In this document: piece after piece, positions 46,311-56,008 of the stretch | How positions within the stretch are numbered: position 1 is the first letter of the stretch | Layout of the letters: each line of letters starts with the position of its first letter | NCBI GenBank assembly: GCA_029948255.1 | Contig: JALIZF010001713.1 | Span: forward strand, 1 to 64,000 | DNA from: Telmatactis stephensoni | Lineage: Eukaryota > Cnidaria > Anthozoa > Actiniaria > Isophelliidae | Reading direction: 5' to 3' | Length of the DNA stretch: 64,000 bases | Program-made: the position numbers and the translations under genes | Notes under the pieces: model-generated | The model's input: the letters and a program-made list of their open reading frames with translations, nothing else | Database searches by the model: none | Told to the model about the DNA's origin: nothing

Positions 46311-46615
46311 TAGGCTCTGTTATAAATCAATTAGACAACAGAAAGCCGCTTGCCCATTGCGTTATAGACGCATCACAAATTTAAAAAGAAATTATTTACA
46401 TATAAAAGACATTACACGAGCTTTTAGATGCAAGCCATCTACAATAACCTGTACGGGCTAGTCATTCAAGGTAATCTTTTGTAAATGTATGCATATATTT
46501 CTGAAAATATGACCAAATAAAACACTCACACACAAGCAAATTAAGAAAACCTTGAAGCTACAATTGTAGAAACTTGGGTACTATGGTCCACCAGATTGAA
46601 TACCTTCCCAACAAA

Positions 46616-48683
46616 CTAGAATTCAGTCCATGGCAACTTTACCGATAAACCTGGCAAGCTTTTCACTTCCCATTCTAATTCAGTGAATTCTTTCTCATCA
46701 CTGCAGTGTACCGAGTTTTCTTTACGAAAACAAATGCCATCTTTTGCCAGTTCTAATCGCACAAGTTCGTCTTGTTTAATCACGTTGTAAGAAAATTTCT
46801 CATCGAAGCTCTTTGCTGTCAGAGTTGACAACTCATCGATTGCTTTTTTGCTCAACGAGGCGAATTCGTTTTGGTCTTCCTTGCTGAGGATGTTATTTTC
46901 TGCGTTATCAATGACGCCTGTTAAATCCGAAAAGTATGAAGCCAGACGATTTTTTTGCATAGTTAGATTCCTGTTTTCAGGCGCTGTTACATCTTTCGCT
47001 CTTTTTTTTAAATTGGCTCGTTTTTCCTCGAGAGCTCCAATCTGTTGATTGATAAAGCTATCAATTTCTTTTTCTGTATGTTCTTCTTTCTTTTTTGCTA
47101 CTTTTTCTAGGTTTTGGCCTTCTTTGAGCTTTTGTTCGACTTTTTCTCTTTTCTTCTTGGCCTCCTTGACTTTTTCTGTGAGCAATTCTTTAAACTTTTG
47201 AAGCATTTTCTCGTAGTAGCCAAACTTATGGCTTGCGTGGTCAACTATAGTGCACTCGCAACAAATGCGTTCTTCACAGGTTTCGCAGAAAATTTTCAGC
47301 TTTTCTTTGTGCTTTGCACATAACTTCTCCGAGATTTTTTCATTTCCTTTTTGTTGAAGGGCTGATATCAGGCTATTCATTAGGTAGTTTGCTTTAAGCT
47401 GATCAATCTTCTCTATCTAAAAATTGGAAAGCTTTTATTCAGTATTATAGGATTTCATGGTCGTGAAACATCTTTTCAACACGTGCATCACTGTATTATT
47501 CATTGTTTGGACATGAAATACTCTCTCGGGTACCCAAGACAGCCCCCTTCCCCTTCCCCCCCCCCCCCCCACCCCCCGAGGCAATTTTACACAGCGTTTA
47601 TATGGAATTTCGTAAAACCTGCATGGTTCTCGAGGACACTTTTTGTTTTCGCTGTATAATAAGCGTGTGCGCGCGCATATCATGTTTGAGCTGTCTCGCC
47701 CCGGGAAAGCGAGTTATGTTTATCGAGTTATTTCAGTCGCTCCCGAGTTGTCTCGCCCAATCGAAACGAGTTCAATTCTTCATGTGAACGCTAGGTTGAA
47801 TTTTCAAAGAAATAGCTGATTTCTGCAATCTTTGTTTATCGTTGCTAAGGCAACACCGATCAAACGGAGCTTGACATCTAGCAAAACTTTCATATAAGCC
47901 TGATAACTGGAGCAAAAGGCGTTTCGATCCGTCTTCAAGAAATTTATTTTTGCCTAAAATGGAAAGTGAAAGTGTGTTTACTAGAAAACTATCTCGAGCC
48001 ACCTTAAGCGATAGCGAAGGATGGGAATTTTATAGCAAACGCGTGTCTGTGAGTGTGACGTTTGATGACGATGATTCAATGGATTAAAATTTTGTTTTGC
48101 TAGTTTGGGTTTCCTGTGGTAAACTTTTTGGAGGTCGCTGATTGAAACGTCCATCCAAGGAAACAATGTTTTCAGTATAAAAAATAACAGTTTACTTTTC
48201 AATATTTGTTTTATGTTAACCTGTACAACTAGAATAAGTAGATCAGTTTTGGGGATGACAACTCACTTGCTGATTTCATTGACAACTACGTCCCCACCTC
48301 CGGGCATTAAAAAAACAACGATTTTTGTCCATTCTCCACCCATTGCCTGAATACTCCCACCCCCTCCACCATCACGAGACCTACATTGATAGGTGAAAAT
48401 GTCTCAGTGACGAGACACAAGCCTGGGTTTTGGAAAAAAATTATTACACTAACAGTCATGTCTATTCATTAAAACTGACGAAAATTGGATTTACCTTTGA
48501 TATAGCACGGCATTCAGGACAAGAAATGCTTTTGGATTTCAACATGTTCTCAAGACAACTTTTACAGTACGTATGCTGACAGGGAAGAACGAGTGGGTCC
48601 TGGTACTGTTCAAAGCATATTGGACAAATAACAAGGTTCTCAAGGTATTCCTTTTGTGTCGAACTTTCCGCTGCTTCAGCCAT
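46616..48683 (-). CDS. TRIM-like RING/B-box/coiled-coil protein, paralogue 2
   Basis: Two coding exons, 48683-48495 and 47416-46616, join in phase 0 to 329 residues. The first exon is exactly 63 codons, as in the other two paralogues, and has an intact C3HC4 RING (CPIC, then LPCQHTYCKSC and CPEC). The second encodes IEKIDQLKANYLMNSL, a B-box 2 (CAKHKEKLKIFCETC, ICCECTIVDH) and a long Lys/Glu-rich coiled coil. It ends with VRLELAKDGI and a unique Trp-containing tail, so it lacks the acidic end of paralogues 1 and 3. It is the most divergent of the three. A candidate non-coding 5' exon ends at 49478 (CTAG then GTAAGT). Confidence 0.85.
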
Positions 48684-48755
48684 CCCTACATGTATAAAAC
48701 ACTCATCAGCCTTCGAGATGAGTGAATGTGGAATAAAGATGGAACTAGAAAAACG

Positions 48756-48787
48756 GAAATAGAAACAGTACGAGGGAAAGTGAAACC
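48756..48787 (+). promoter_or_regulatory. Two ISRE/IRF-like elements upstream of TRIM paralogue 2
   Basis: GAAATAGAAAC at 48756-48766 and GAAAGTGAAACC at 48776-48787 fit the GAAANNGAAAC core bound by IRF-family factors. They are about 75-105 bp upstream of the RING-exon ATG. They may be intronic if the 5' exon at 49478 is used. Motif match only; binding is inferred. Confidence 0.35.
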
Positions 48788-49477
48788 AATTCTTTTCCTC
48801 TCGGGCCTAACTAAAATGCTGGTCCGTTTCCTGTTATTGCAACGACGACTTTTTTATTCGAGTCACAAACACGACAAACATCAGTAATTGGAATGTTAGA
48901 TGCTTTCTTTCTGCAGTGCAATATTTTGAAGTTCGTAGTGGCGGAGGGCTTTTCATTGACATTATTCTGAATGATGCTTCATACATCAGGTATGCTGAAT
49001 ATTGAATAATTAAATTGAAGCATGAATTTGACGCAAATTGATCATGGACGTACCGTCTACTCTCCTGAATAGGCTAGACCAGGCTAGGTTCTTGGACTCA
49101 AAAATGGTGGCAAAATACATTTATACTCAACAATAATCGGAAAAATGGAAACTTAATTTCACAACATTTTTAAAGCGTTAAAAATTCCTATTCAAGAATA
49201 GTTAATTAGCAATGCGTCTATACATACCAACTCACATCATATCATTATTTCAAAGATATAATTTAATTAAACCTGAAGTGCGTGAAACAGAATCTTGAAG
49301 TTAACTCTTTATGCCGGACGTCTTGCACTGACAGTAAAAACAATCACTTCGAAATCGTTTCTTATCCTATCGAATTCTGTCGCCAATTAATTCCAATTTT
49401 ATAACCTTTATACATTCTTATGATCATTATGTAAGAGGGAATTTCATGATCTATAAGAGTATTAAAACACGACTTAC

Positions 49478-49580
49478 CTAGAGTTCTGTAAAATACCGAG
49501 ACAGTAGTGATATAATTCTATTGCTTCAAGTACTTCCTTGTTCTGTCCAGTGAACCGTTAATGTGAAACTAGTACCCAAC
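49478..49580 (-). promoter_or_regulatory. Candidate 5' non-coding exon and promoter of TRIM paralogue 2
   Basis: On the minus strand the block GAGAAAAGTTGGGTACTAG, TTTCACATTAACGG and so on to CTAG|GTAAGTCG is shared with 54854-54985 upstream of paralogue 3. Shared sequence ending at a consensus donor in both copies suggests a duplicated first exon. An acceptor (TACATGTAG) lies 2 bp before the RING-exon ATG. The ISRE-like site of paralogue 3 is reduced here to TGAAACT by a 4-bp difference. Confidence 0.45.
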
Positions 49581-50184
49581 TTTTCTCATTTTAGCACTAT
49601 TTCCATCACAATCTTTTTATAGTACATCACCCTAATTCTGGGCACGTGGACCCATCATTTTTGGCACGGCACCCATAATTATCATCGTGTGAACATCGTG
49701 TAATCGTATAGCTATGTTTCTTCTTCCGTCCGTTCAGATTACTATCCTTATGTATAATGTGCTAGCTTTGACCTTTAGTCAAGGCCCAAAGAGAAAACTT
49801 CCCACCCTCCACTCCCCGCAAAGCTGTTTGATTTTAACGATCTCCTTCACGTTTTCTGTAACGTATAAAGTAGGTTCTTTTGAGAACAAACGAGTTATAT
49901 ATACGTATAAACACATATATATGCATCAGCCATTATAGATCATTATATATCTATATAAAAACAAAAACAAGTAACTAGCTATTCGCCAGTTAGCACTAAG
50001 GACACTGTTACTGTTGAAGAAAGGACATATGCGTCAATTCGACTACGATGACTTCATTGATAAAGATTTCGAAATAAGCTTTTAAATTCACAACATTGTA
50101 ATTACAATCTTAATTGTTATATTCAATTATAAAGAAATGGGAAGTGATGAAGTGCCCCTAAACAGGTCACTTTGGCCCCATAAA

Positions 50185-50550
50185 CTCACATGGTGGCAAG
50201 ATTTACAATCTGGTTGCCATGGGAACTGTGGGCCCGAACTAAGCTAAGTCGACCACTGGGGGATTGTGACCCCCGGGAGATACCTCGTCTGGCAGAGCTG
50301 AGGGGATTGTGGCCCCTCTTCTCTTGAGCCAAGGGGATTGTGACCCCTTGAGGTTTATCTCCGCCTCTTGTAGTTCGAGCTGAGAGGATTGTGACCTCTA
50401 ATAATAATAATAATAAATCTTTATTTAGTGAGGGTAAAGACATTAATTACCGGTAACCCGGTAGTTTACATAATGGGCCTCCATGCAAAAGAAAAGTAAA
50501 ACCTTAAGAAAAAAATGAGAAGAAAATTAAAGGGGATTGTGACCCCGTTA
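50185..50550 (+). repeat. Array of five GGGGATTGTGACCCC palindromic units
   Basis: Units at about 50258, 50301, 50332, 50383 and 50531 each have a GGGG (or AGAGG) arm, ATTGTGR loop and CCCC (or CCTCT) arm. Spacing is about 30-50 bp, and the arms covary: GAGAGGATTGTGACCTCT keeps pairing. A (TAA)n run and SINE tail at 50400-50525 split the array before the last unit. Confidence 0.55.
50400..50500 (-). mobile_element. SINE 3' tail fragment with (TAA)n
   Basis: AATAATAATAATAAATCTTT is followed by GAGGGTAAAGACATTAATT, ACCGGTAACCCGG and TAGTTTACATAATGGGCC. This is the reverse complement of the 3' tail of the SINE at 23705-23967. Only the tail is present, consistent with 5' truncation or with the partner LINE's 3' end. 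Confidence 0.6.
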
Positions 50551-50952
50551 GAGGTTTGAGTGGTTATGTTGACAATCGCCCTCGACCTGTGTAAGCTCAG
50601 TTTAGAGCTAGGGATACTTCATTTCCGACCCCTTACCCCACATAAATGGTTGCTTGTGTTTTAGTATATTGCATTGGTACTTAATTCATTCTTCTTAAAG
50701 GGTTTACTTCATTAAATGATAATAAATACGGTCTTTTAGTTTCAGTCAATCAAGTTGTTTAAAAAGAGCTTCTGAGTGATCATCGGGTTTTGAAAAAGTT
50801 ATAATGCGGACAGGCTGTTTTGGAAGTTAATAATAGGCTTCAGGTTTGATGCATAATTATTGCGAATGCACAAAAGAAGACCGCATGCTAAGAATGGATA
50901 CATTAGGGTGTAATATAATTGAAGGTTAACCAAATGTGTATGATACGGGTGG

Positions 50953-51270
50953 CAAAAAAAAAAAATAAAATAAATCTCTTTATTTAAGTGCCTAGTCGTT
51001 CTAGCGCTTTCGCACTAATTGGGGGCACTATCCACTCACACACACTACCACTACATTGACTGTTTTAAGCATACAACTCTCAGCTCACATGTTGATTTTT
51101 TACGGAGGGAGGAAAACCGGAGAACCCGGAGAAAAACCCTCGTGGCAAGGGAGAGAACAACACATCTAACAAACTCTACTCACATGTGGCATCCAGCAGG
51201 GCTCGAACCAGTGACCCCACCCGTTGAGAGCGAACGTTTTACCGCTACGCCACCCATGCCACCCATGACT
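50953..51270 (-). mobile_element. tRNA-derived SINE with V-domain-like core
   Basis: Read on the minus strand, the head at about 51262-51185 has an A box (GTGGCGTAGCGG, complement of 51242-51253) and a B box (GGTTCGAGCC, complement of 51200-51209). The core has GGGTTTTTCTCCGGGTTCTC, CGGTTTTCCTCCC and CAACATGTGAG, resembling the conserved V domain of vertebrate SINEs (recall). The tail is AAATAAAGAGATTTATTTTA plus a T run. It abuts a LINE reverse-transcriptase fragment at its 5' side. Confidence 0.6.
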
Positions 51271-51274
51271 CTTA

Positions 51275-51760
51275 ACATTTTTTTACCTAATTCATGTACA
51301 TAAGATTTCCATTTCAGGTATGAGTTAAAGATAAGTCCTAAATATTTTACTTTATTGTCTTGTTTGATTTCTTTGTTGGCAATCTTAAGAATTAGTTTAT
51401 AATGAACTTTCTTTTGTGAGGAATGGAATATCACGAAGTTAGTTTTATCTATGTTTAAGGATAATTTGTTGGCATTTAACCAGTGGCTGTTGATTGTAGC
51501 TAATTCAATATTCAAATTAAAATTAGCTCCAAATCTTGCAAATTACTGTTAGATAAAACAAGTTTGTGCCATCAGCAAATAAATGAAATTCTAACACCTT
51601 AGAAAACTTAGGCAGATCATTAACATAAAGTAGGAATAGTAGTGGACCTAGTACAGATCCCTGTGGTACTGACCACAAGATATCCCCTGGTACTCAGCAT
51701 TAATCCCCCTAAGCCGTACAAACTAGCTCCTTTCGATTATCCAGGTAAGATGAAAACCAA
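51275..51760 (-). pseudogene. LINE reverse-transcriptase fragment
   Basis: The minus strand encodes, in more than one frame, GSVLGPLLFLLYVNDLP and HLFADG (51560-51700), then NANKLSLNIDKTNFVIFHS and VKYLGLIFNSYLKW (51280-51500). These are RT motifs around the catalytic YxDD block, with the last Asp read as Gly. It is broken by frameshifts and cut at its 3' side by the SINE at 50953-51270. Further decayed similarity runs to about 51900. Confidence 0.65.
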
Positions 51761-51916
51761 AACGAACACCATAATACTCTAGTTTAGACAACAATATATC
51801 ACGATTGACTGTATAGAATGCCTTACTGAGATCAGTCTAAGAAGACACCACAGGAATAATGAACCTTGGTCAATAGCATTTTGGACTTTGTGAGTCAGTA
51901 ATAATAGAGCATTTAC

Positions 51917-52075
51917 ATACTGATATAATTATTGCATGGATAGGGCTAAACTAGCCGCTTGTTAGCTATAAAACCTAATCTTGCTAAATTAGGTTATATA
52001 GGCGTATAAAGCGTATAGAATTGACAATTTTATACGACCTCAAATTTGTACCTTCTCCTTTCAAAAATGGCAGAA
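51917..52075 (+). repeat. ~160-bp dispersed repeat, copy 2
   Basis: Same element as 41823-41990, in the same orientation, with about 80% identity by eye. It lies between the LINE fragment and the end of TRIM paralogue 3. Confidence 0.55.
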
Positions 52076-52364
52076 GGTACATTGGCAAGAAGGTATACAG
52101 TGGCAACCAATCACAGTCATTTTGCTGCCTTGGGACTTTTCAAGCATGCGCTATAAGGACGTACTCGACAGATTTCTTGCTTCCGGTTTGTAGGGTTGCC
52201 CAAAGCCTACGCGGAGGAACGCGAACGAATGGGATCTGGGGATGAGAATGGAATTCCTCCTTGTCCTCAATCTCGAGCCCAGAGTTTTGCCGGCTTTTGG
52301 TCAAGAGCAACGCAGGCGGGCGCTGTGTTCGAGATTGCCTTCTTCTCGCACATATCATCCCTAA

Positions 52365-53500
52365 TCAGTCCTCCTCTTCCTCATCAAGATCCGAATTCCA
52401 GTCATCTACATGATCTAGGTAATGCACTAGAAAGTCTTCAGGTTCGAGCTCGAGAGGCTCCATCGAACCACCTTTACAAGGAATGTTCTCACTAAAGGGC
52501 TTTGCTATTAGTTTTGATAGCTCGGCTTGTTTCGTTGTCAATGAGGTGATTTCGCTTTTGTTGGCTTCGTAGATTACCTTTTCTGACGATACAATCGCAT
52601 CTTCCAACTCGGTCCAGTAACCACGTAAATATCTTATTTTCGATGGGAGTATCTTGGGATCAATCGTGTTGGTTTCTTGTTTAAGGTTAAAGCGCTTTTC
52701 TTTGAGAATTTGAATTTGTTCATCGATAAAATCGACGATTCCTTTTTCATTATGCTCTAAAACAGTTTGAACCTTCTCCTTTTTCGCTCTTGCTTTTTTG
52801 ATTTCTTCCGTAAGTAATTCTTGGCGCTTTTTGAAAACTTCCTCTAAATAAGCAAACTGATGGCCCTTGTGGTCAACAATAGTACATTCACAACAAATTA
52901 ATACTTCACAAGTTTCACAAAAAAGTTTCAACGCTTCTTGGTGTTTTTCACAAAGTAACGATTGCTTCCTAGTGGTTTGATCTTGAAGAACTGACATCAG
53001 ATTATTGATATGGAAGTTCACTTTCAGCTTATCAATAACTGGGTTCTACGAGAAAAAAGGTAAATGAAATATGAGTCAATACTTATTGAGTGTTTTGTTA
53101 GGATTAGTGGTTCCCCTTTTCCCCATAATGGGCTGTCTAGAGTTGTTCAATTTGAGTTTTGAGCCTTTTTTGTAGTTATCCTATGTCACTAAGAGTTCAG
53201 ACAATAGAGGCTATTAGCGATGTGTTAATGCTTTGGAAAGAAACCTTATCAAATGGTTACCAATTTCCCTTGACGGTGATATCAGAAGATAACTTGTCTT
53301 GACTGATTTACCTGAACTGTTGTACGGCATTCAGGACAAGATATTGTACTTCCCGCCAAAAGCCCCTCAAGACAACGTTTACAGTACGTATGCTGACAGG
53401 GAAGAACACGTGGGTCCTGGTACTGTTCAAAGCATATTGGACAAATAACCAGGTTCTCAAACGCTCCCCTTTTTGTCGAACTTCCCGCCGCTTCAGCCAT
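52365..53500 (-). CDS. TRIM-like RING/B-box protein, paralogue 3 (shortened coiled coil)
   Basis: Two coding exons, 53500-53312 and 53045-52365, join in phase 0 to 289 residues. The RING (CPIC, LPCQHTYCKRC, CPEC) and B-box 2 (CEKHQEALKLFCETC, LICCECTIVDH) are intact and nearly identical to paralogue 1. Compared with paralogue 1 it has lost about 24 residues in the coiled coil (after KVQTVLEHNEKG) and about 35 residues after ENIPC, where the VRSELAKDGIDG segment should be. Both losses keep the frame. It ends in an acidic tail. High identity with paralogue 1, including the linker NPVIDKLKVNFHINNL, points to recent duplication. A candidate non-coding 5' exon ends at 54854. Confidence 0.85.
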
Positions 53501-53503
53501 TCC

Positions 53504-54140
53504 TACATAAAACTCTCATCAGCCTTCAAGATGAGTGAATGAAGATGGAACTAAAAAACTGAAATAAAAGTAATACCAGGAATCATATAATAATTCAATA
53601 CAGACCTTGTTTACAGAAGATGCCTTTTAGATTGTTCAATTCCAAAGCAAGTTTCGCATACAATCCCGATGCACCGTGATTTGAATAACACAGGATTCCC
53701 GTGATAAAAAAGGAGCACGATAGTTGTACCCAGAACCCTCGTTACTTTCGGCCTGCCTTCAATCACGTCGAGCATGCGCAGTAACATAGTTTAACAATGT
53801 TCGAGTGAGTGACAAATTTGCATATTTTGACCCCTCACTATAACTCGTGGATTTGCAATCCACGAGTTAAAAATGGCGGACATTTATCGACATTTATGGT
53901 TAAAAAATTCATTCTACCGTACTCCCTTGAGCTAGTTTGATGATAGAACCATACCCCGTTACCGCTATAGCACGAGATGGACTCCCCTAGTAATTTTCCC
54001 CAGTAGATACGAGTATGCATATTAGATGCTTTCTTTCTGCAGTGCGATATTTTTCAGTTCGTAATAGCGGGGGACCTTTTCATTGACATTATTTTGGTTA
54101 ACTTTTCATGCATCAAGTACGCTGACATTGAATAATTAAT
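53504..54140 (-). repeat. Duplicated 5' flank of TRIM paralogues 2 and 3
   Basis: CTCATCAGCCTTC with GATGAGTGAATG next to the ATG, and the block around 54025-54135 (AGATGCTTTCTTTCTGCAG, TTTTCATTGACATTATT), match 48690-48735 and 48898-49010 upstream of paralogue 2. A lone right end of the CAGGGG foldback family (near 53970-53998) is inserted in this copy. Confidence 0.5.
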
Positions 54141-54853
54141 GAGCTTTTATCAGGTATTTTTAAATTCGTAAAACAGAAAAAGAATTACCATAGCTGGAAA
54201 GAGCATGTTAAAATTAGCAAGACAGTGAAGTTTGAAGGAATTAAATCCAAAACTCGCGAGAATATGAATTTTTGAAAAGTGTGAATTTGTAAGAGTGAAC
54301 CTTTGCTGGTAGGTATCTCTTGCCTGTCAGCGAATGTTTTCATACAAAATTTCGAGTTTGGAAAATATTAGACTAAACTATCAAAGAATATTATTTTATT
54401 CTCTTTCCCAGGCCTCCTTTTGAAGTCCTGGGGACGGGGGTATTGTTGTTAATTGATTCAGTCTTATTATCTACTTATATTTGTATAAGGATATTTGAAC
54501 TTGGACTTTTATAACCACATTTGAATTATTGAGCTCACCATTTATTTAATTATAGCAGTGATCAACTCGAAAGCATATGCTCTTTCGACCACTACACACA
54601 ATTTTCAGTATTTGACATTTGACATCTTCTTCTGTAATCATATTAACTACTCGATCAAGGTCATATGATAGTTTTCTTCTTTGTTATATAATTGTACTTA
54701 TATTTTATATGTGAATAAAAAGAAATTGAAATTGAAATTGAAATTATCGCAAAATCGCCAATCAATTCCCACTTTATAACCTTTACCTATACTTATCTTT
54801 ATTTAAGAGATAAGAATTGATTGCTTCATAACCCATATTGAGACACGACTTAC

Positions 54854-54985
54854 CTACCGATTTTTGAGGTTGTTAAATGCCGAGATAGCCACAGATACAA
54901 TTCCAGTGCTCCAAAGTATATTTCCTTGCTCTGTCGTGCAGTGAACTGTTATAATGAAAGTGAAACTAGTACCCAACTTTTCTCG
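54854..54985 (-). promoter_or_regulatory. Candidate 5' exon and promoter of TRIM paralogue 3 with ISRE-like site
   Basis: GAAAGTGAAACT at 54956-54967 (AGTTTCACTTTC on the gene strand) fits the ISRE consensus AGTTTCNNTTTC. The gene-strand sequence then runs to GTAG|GTAAGTCG, a consensus donor at 54853. The block is shared with 49478-49580. A matching acceptor (TTTATGTAG) lies 2 bp before the ATG at 53500. Confidence 0.4.
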
Positions 54986-55195
54986 AAATTTAAACCCGAT
55001 TTATTATATACCCTTGTCGCTTGTCGATACGCGCTCTCTAATTGGCTGAAAGCTGTGTTTTATCAGACAACGGAGCACAGTTCTGATGTCAACACAGCGA
55101 TTTTCAAAAAATAAAAGTTTTTGGCAACGACGCATTTTGCGATCAAACAACAGAGGTGAACAGCAAGTGATAACATGACAAGTAGTATGCGTGAT

Positions 55196-55919
55196 AGACT
55201 ACCCAGATAGACTACCCAGACTACCCAGACTACAGGGACTACCGGGACTACCCAGACTACCCAGACTACCCAGACTACCCAGACTACCCAGACTACCCAG
55301 ACTACCGGGACTGCCGGGACTACCAAGACTCGGTAGTCCCGGTAGTCCCGGTAGTCCCGGTAGTCCCAGTAGTCCGGGTAGTCCGGGTAGTCTAGGTAGT
55401 CTGGGTAGTCTGGGTAGTCTGGGTAGTCTGGGTAGTCTGGGTAGTCTGGGTAGTCTGGGTAGTCTGGGTAGTCTGGGTAGTCTGGGTAGTCCCGGCAGTC
55501 CCGGCAGTCTGGGTAGTCTGGGTAGTCCGGGTAGTCTGGGTAGTCCCGGTAGTCTGGGTAGTCTGGGTAGTCCCGGCAGTCTGGGTAGTCTGGGTAGTCC
55601 GGGTAGTCTGGGTAGTCCCGGTAGTCTGGGTAGTCTGGGTAGTCCCGGTAGTCTGGGTAGTCTGGGTAGTCTGGGTAGTCTGGGTAGTCTGGGTAGTCTG
55701 GGTAGTCCCGGTAGTCTGGGTAGTCCCGGTAGTCTGGGTAGTCTGGGTAGTCTGGGTAGTCTGGGTAGTCTGGGTAGTCTGGGTAGTGTGGGTAGTGTGG
55801 GTAGTGTGGGTAGTGTGGGTAGTGTGGGTAGTGTGGGTAGTGTGGGTAGTGTGGGTAGTGTGGGTAGTCTGGGTAGTCTGGGTAGTCTGGGTAGTCTGGG
55901 TAGTCTGGGTAGTCTGAAT
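55196..55919. repeat. 9-bp minisatellite (GGTAGTCTG) with orientation flip
   Basis: About 80 tandem 9-bp units. From 55196 to about 55328 the unit reads ACTACCCAG; from about 55331 onwards it reads in the opposite orientation, GGTAGTCTG. Variants are TCCCGGTAG, TCCGGGTAG, and a block of GTGGGTAGT at 55790-55865. The variant order repeats as a higher-order unit at about 55500-55640. The open frames across it (Tyr-Pro-Asp and similar) result from the 9-bp period. Confidence 0.85.
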
Positions 55920-56008
55920 ATAATCTAAATACAATCTGAATATAATCTGAATATAATGTAAATAGAATCCCCTTTAAAAATAACGCTCCGACGTCTTTGG
56001 GATCCTCC

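Noticed and set aside
50185..50550. CRISPR-like array
   Set aside because: Eukaryotic context, unequal spacers, stem-changing repeats and no cas genes.
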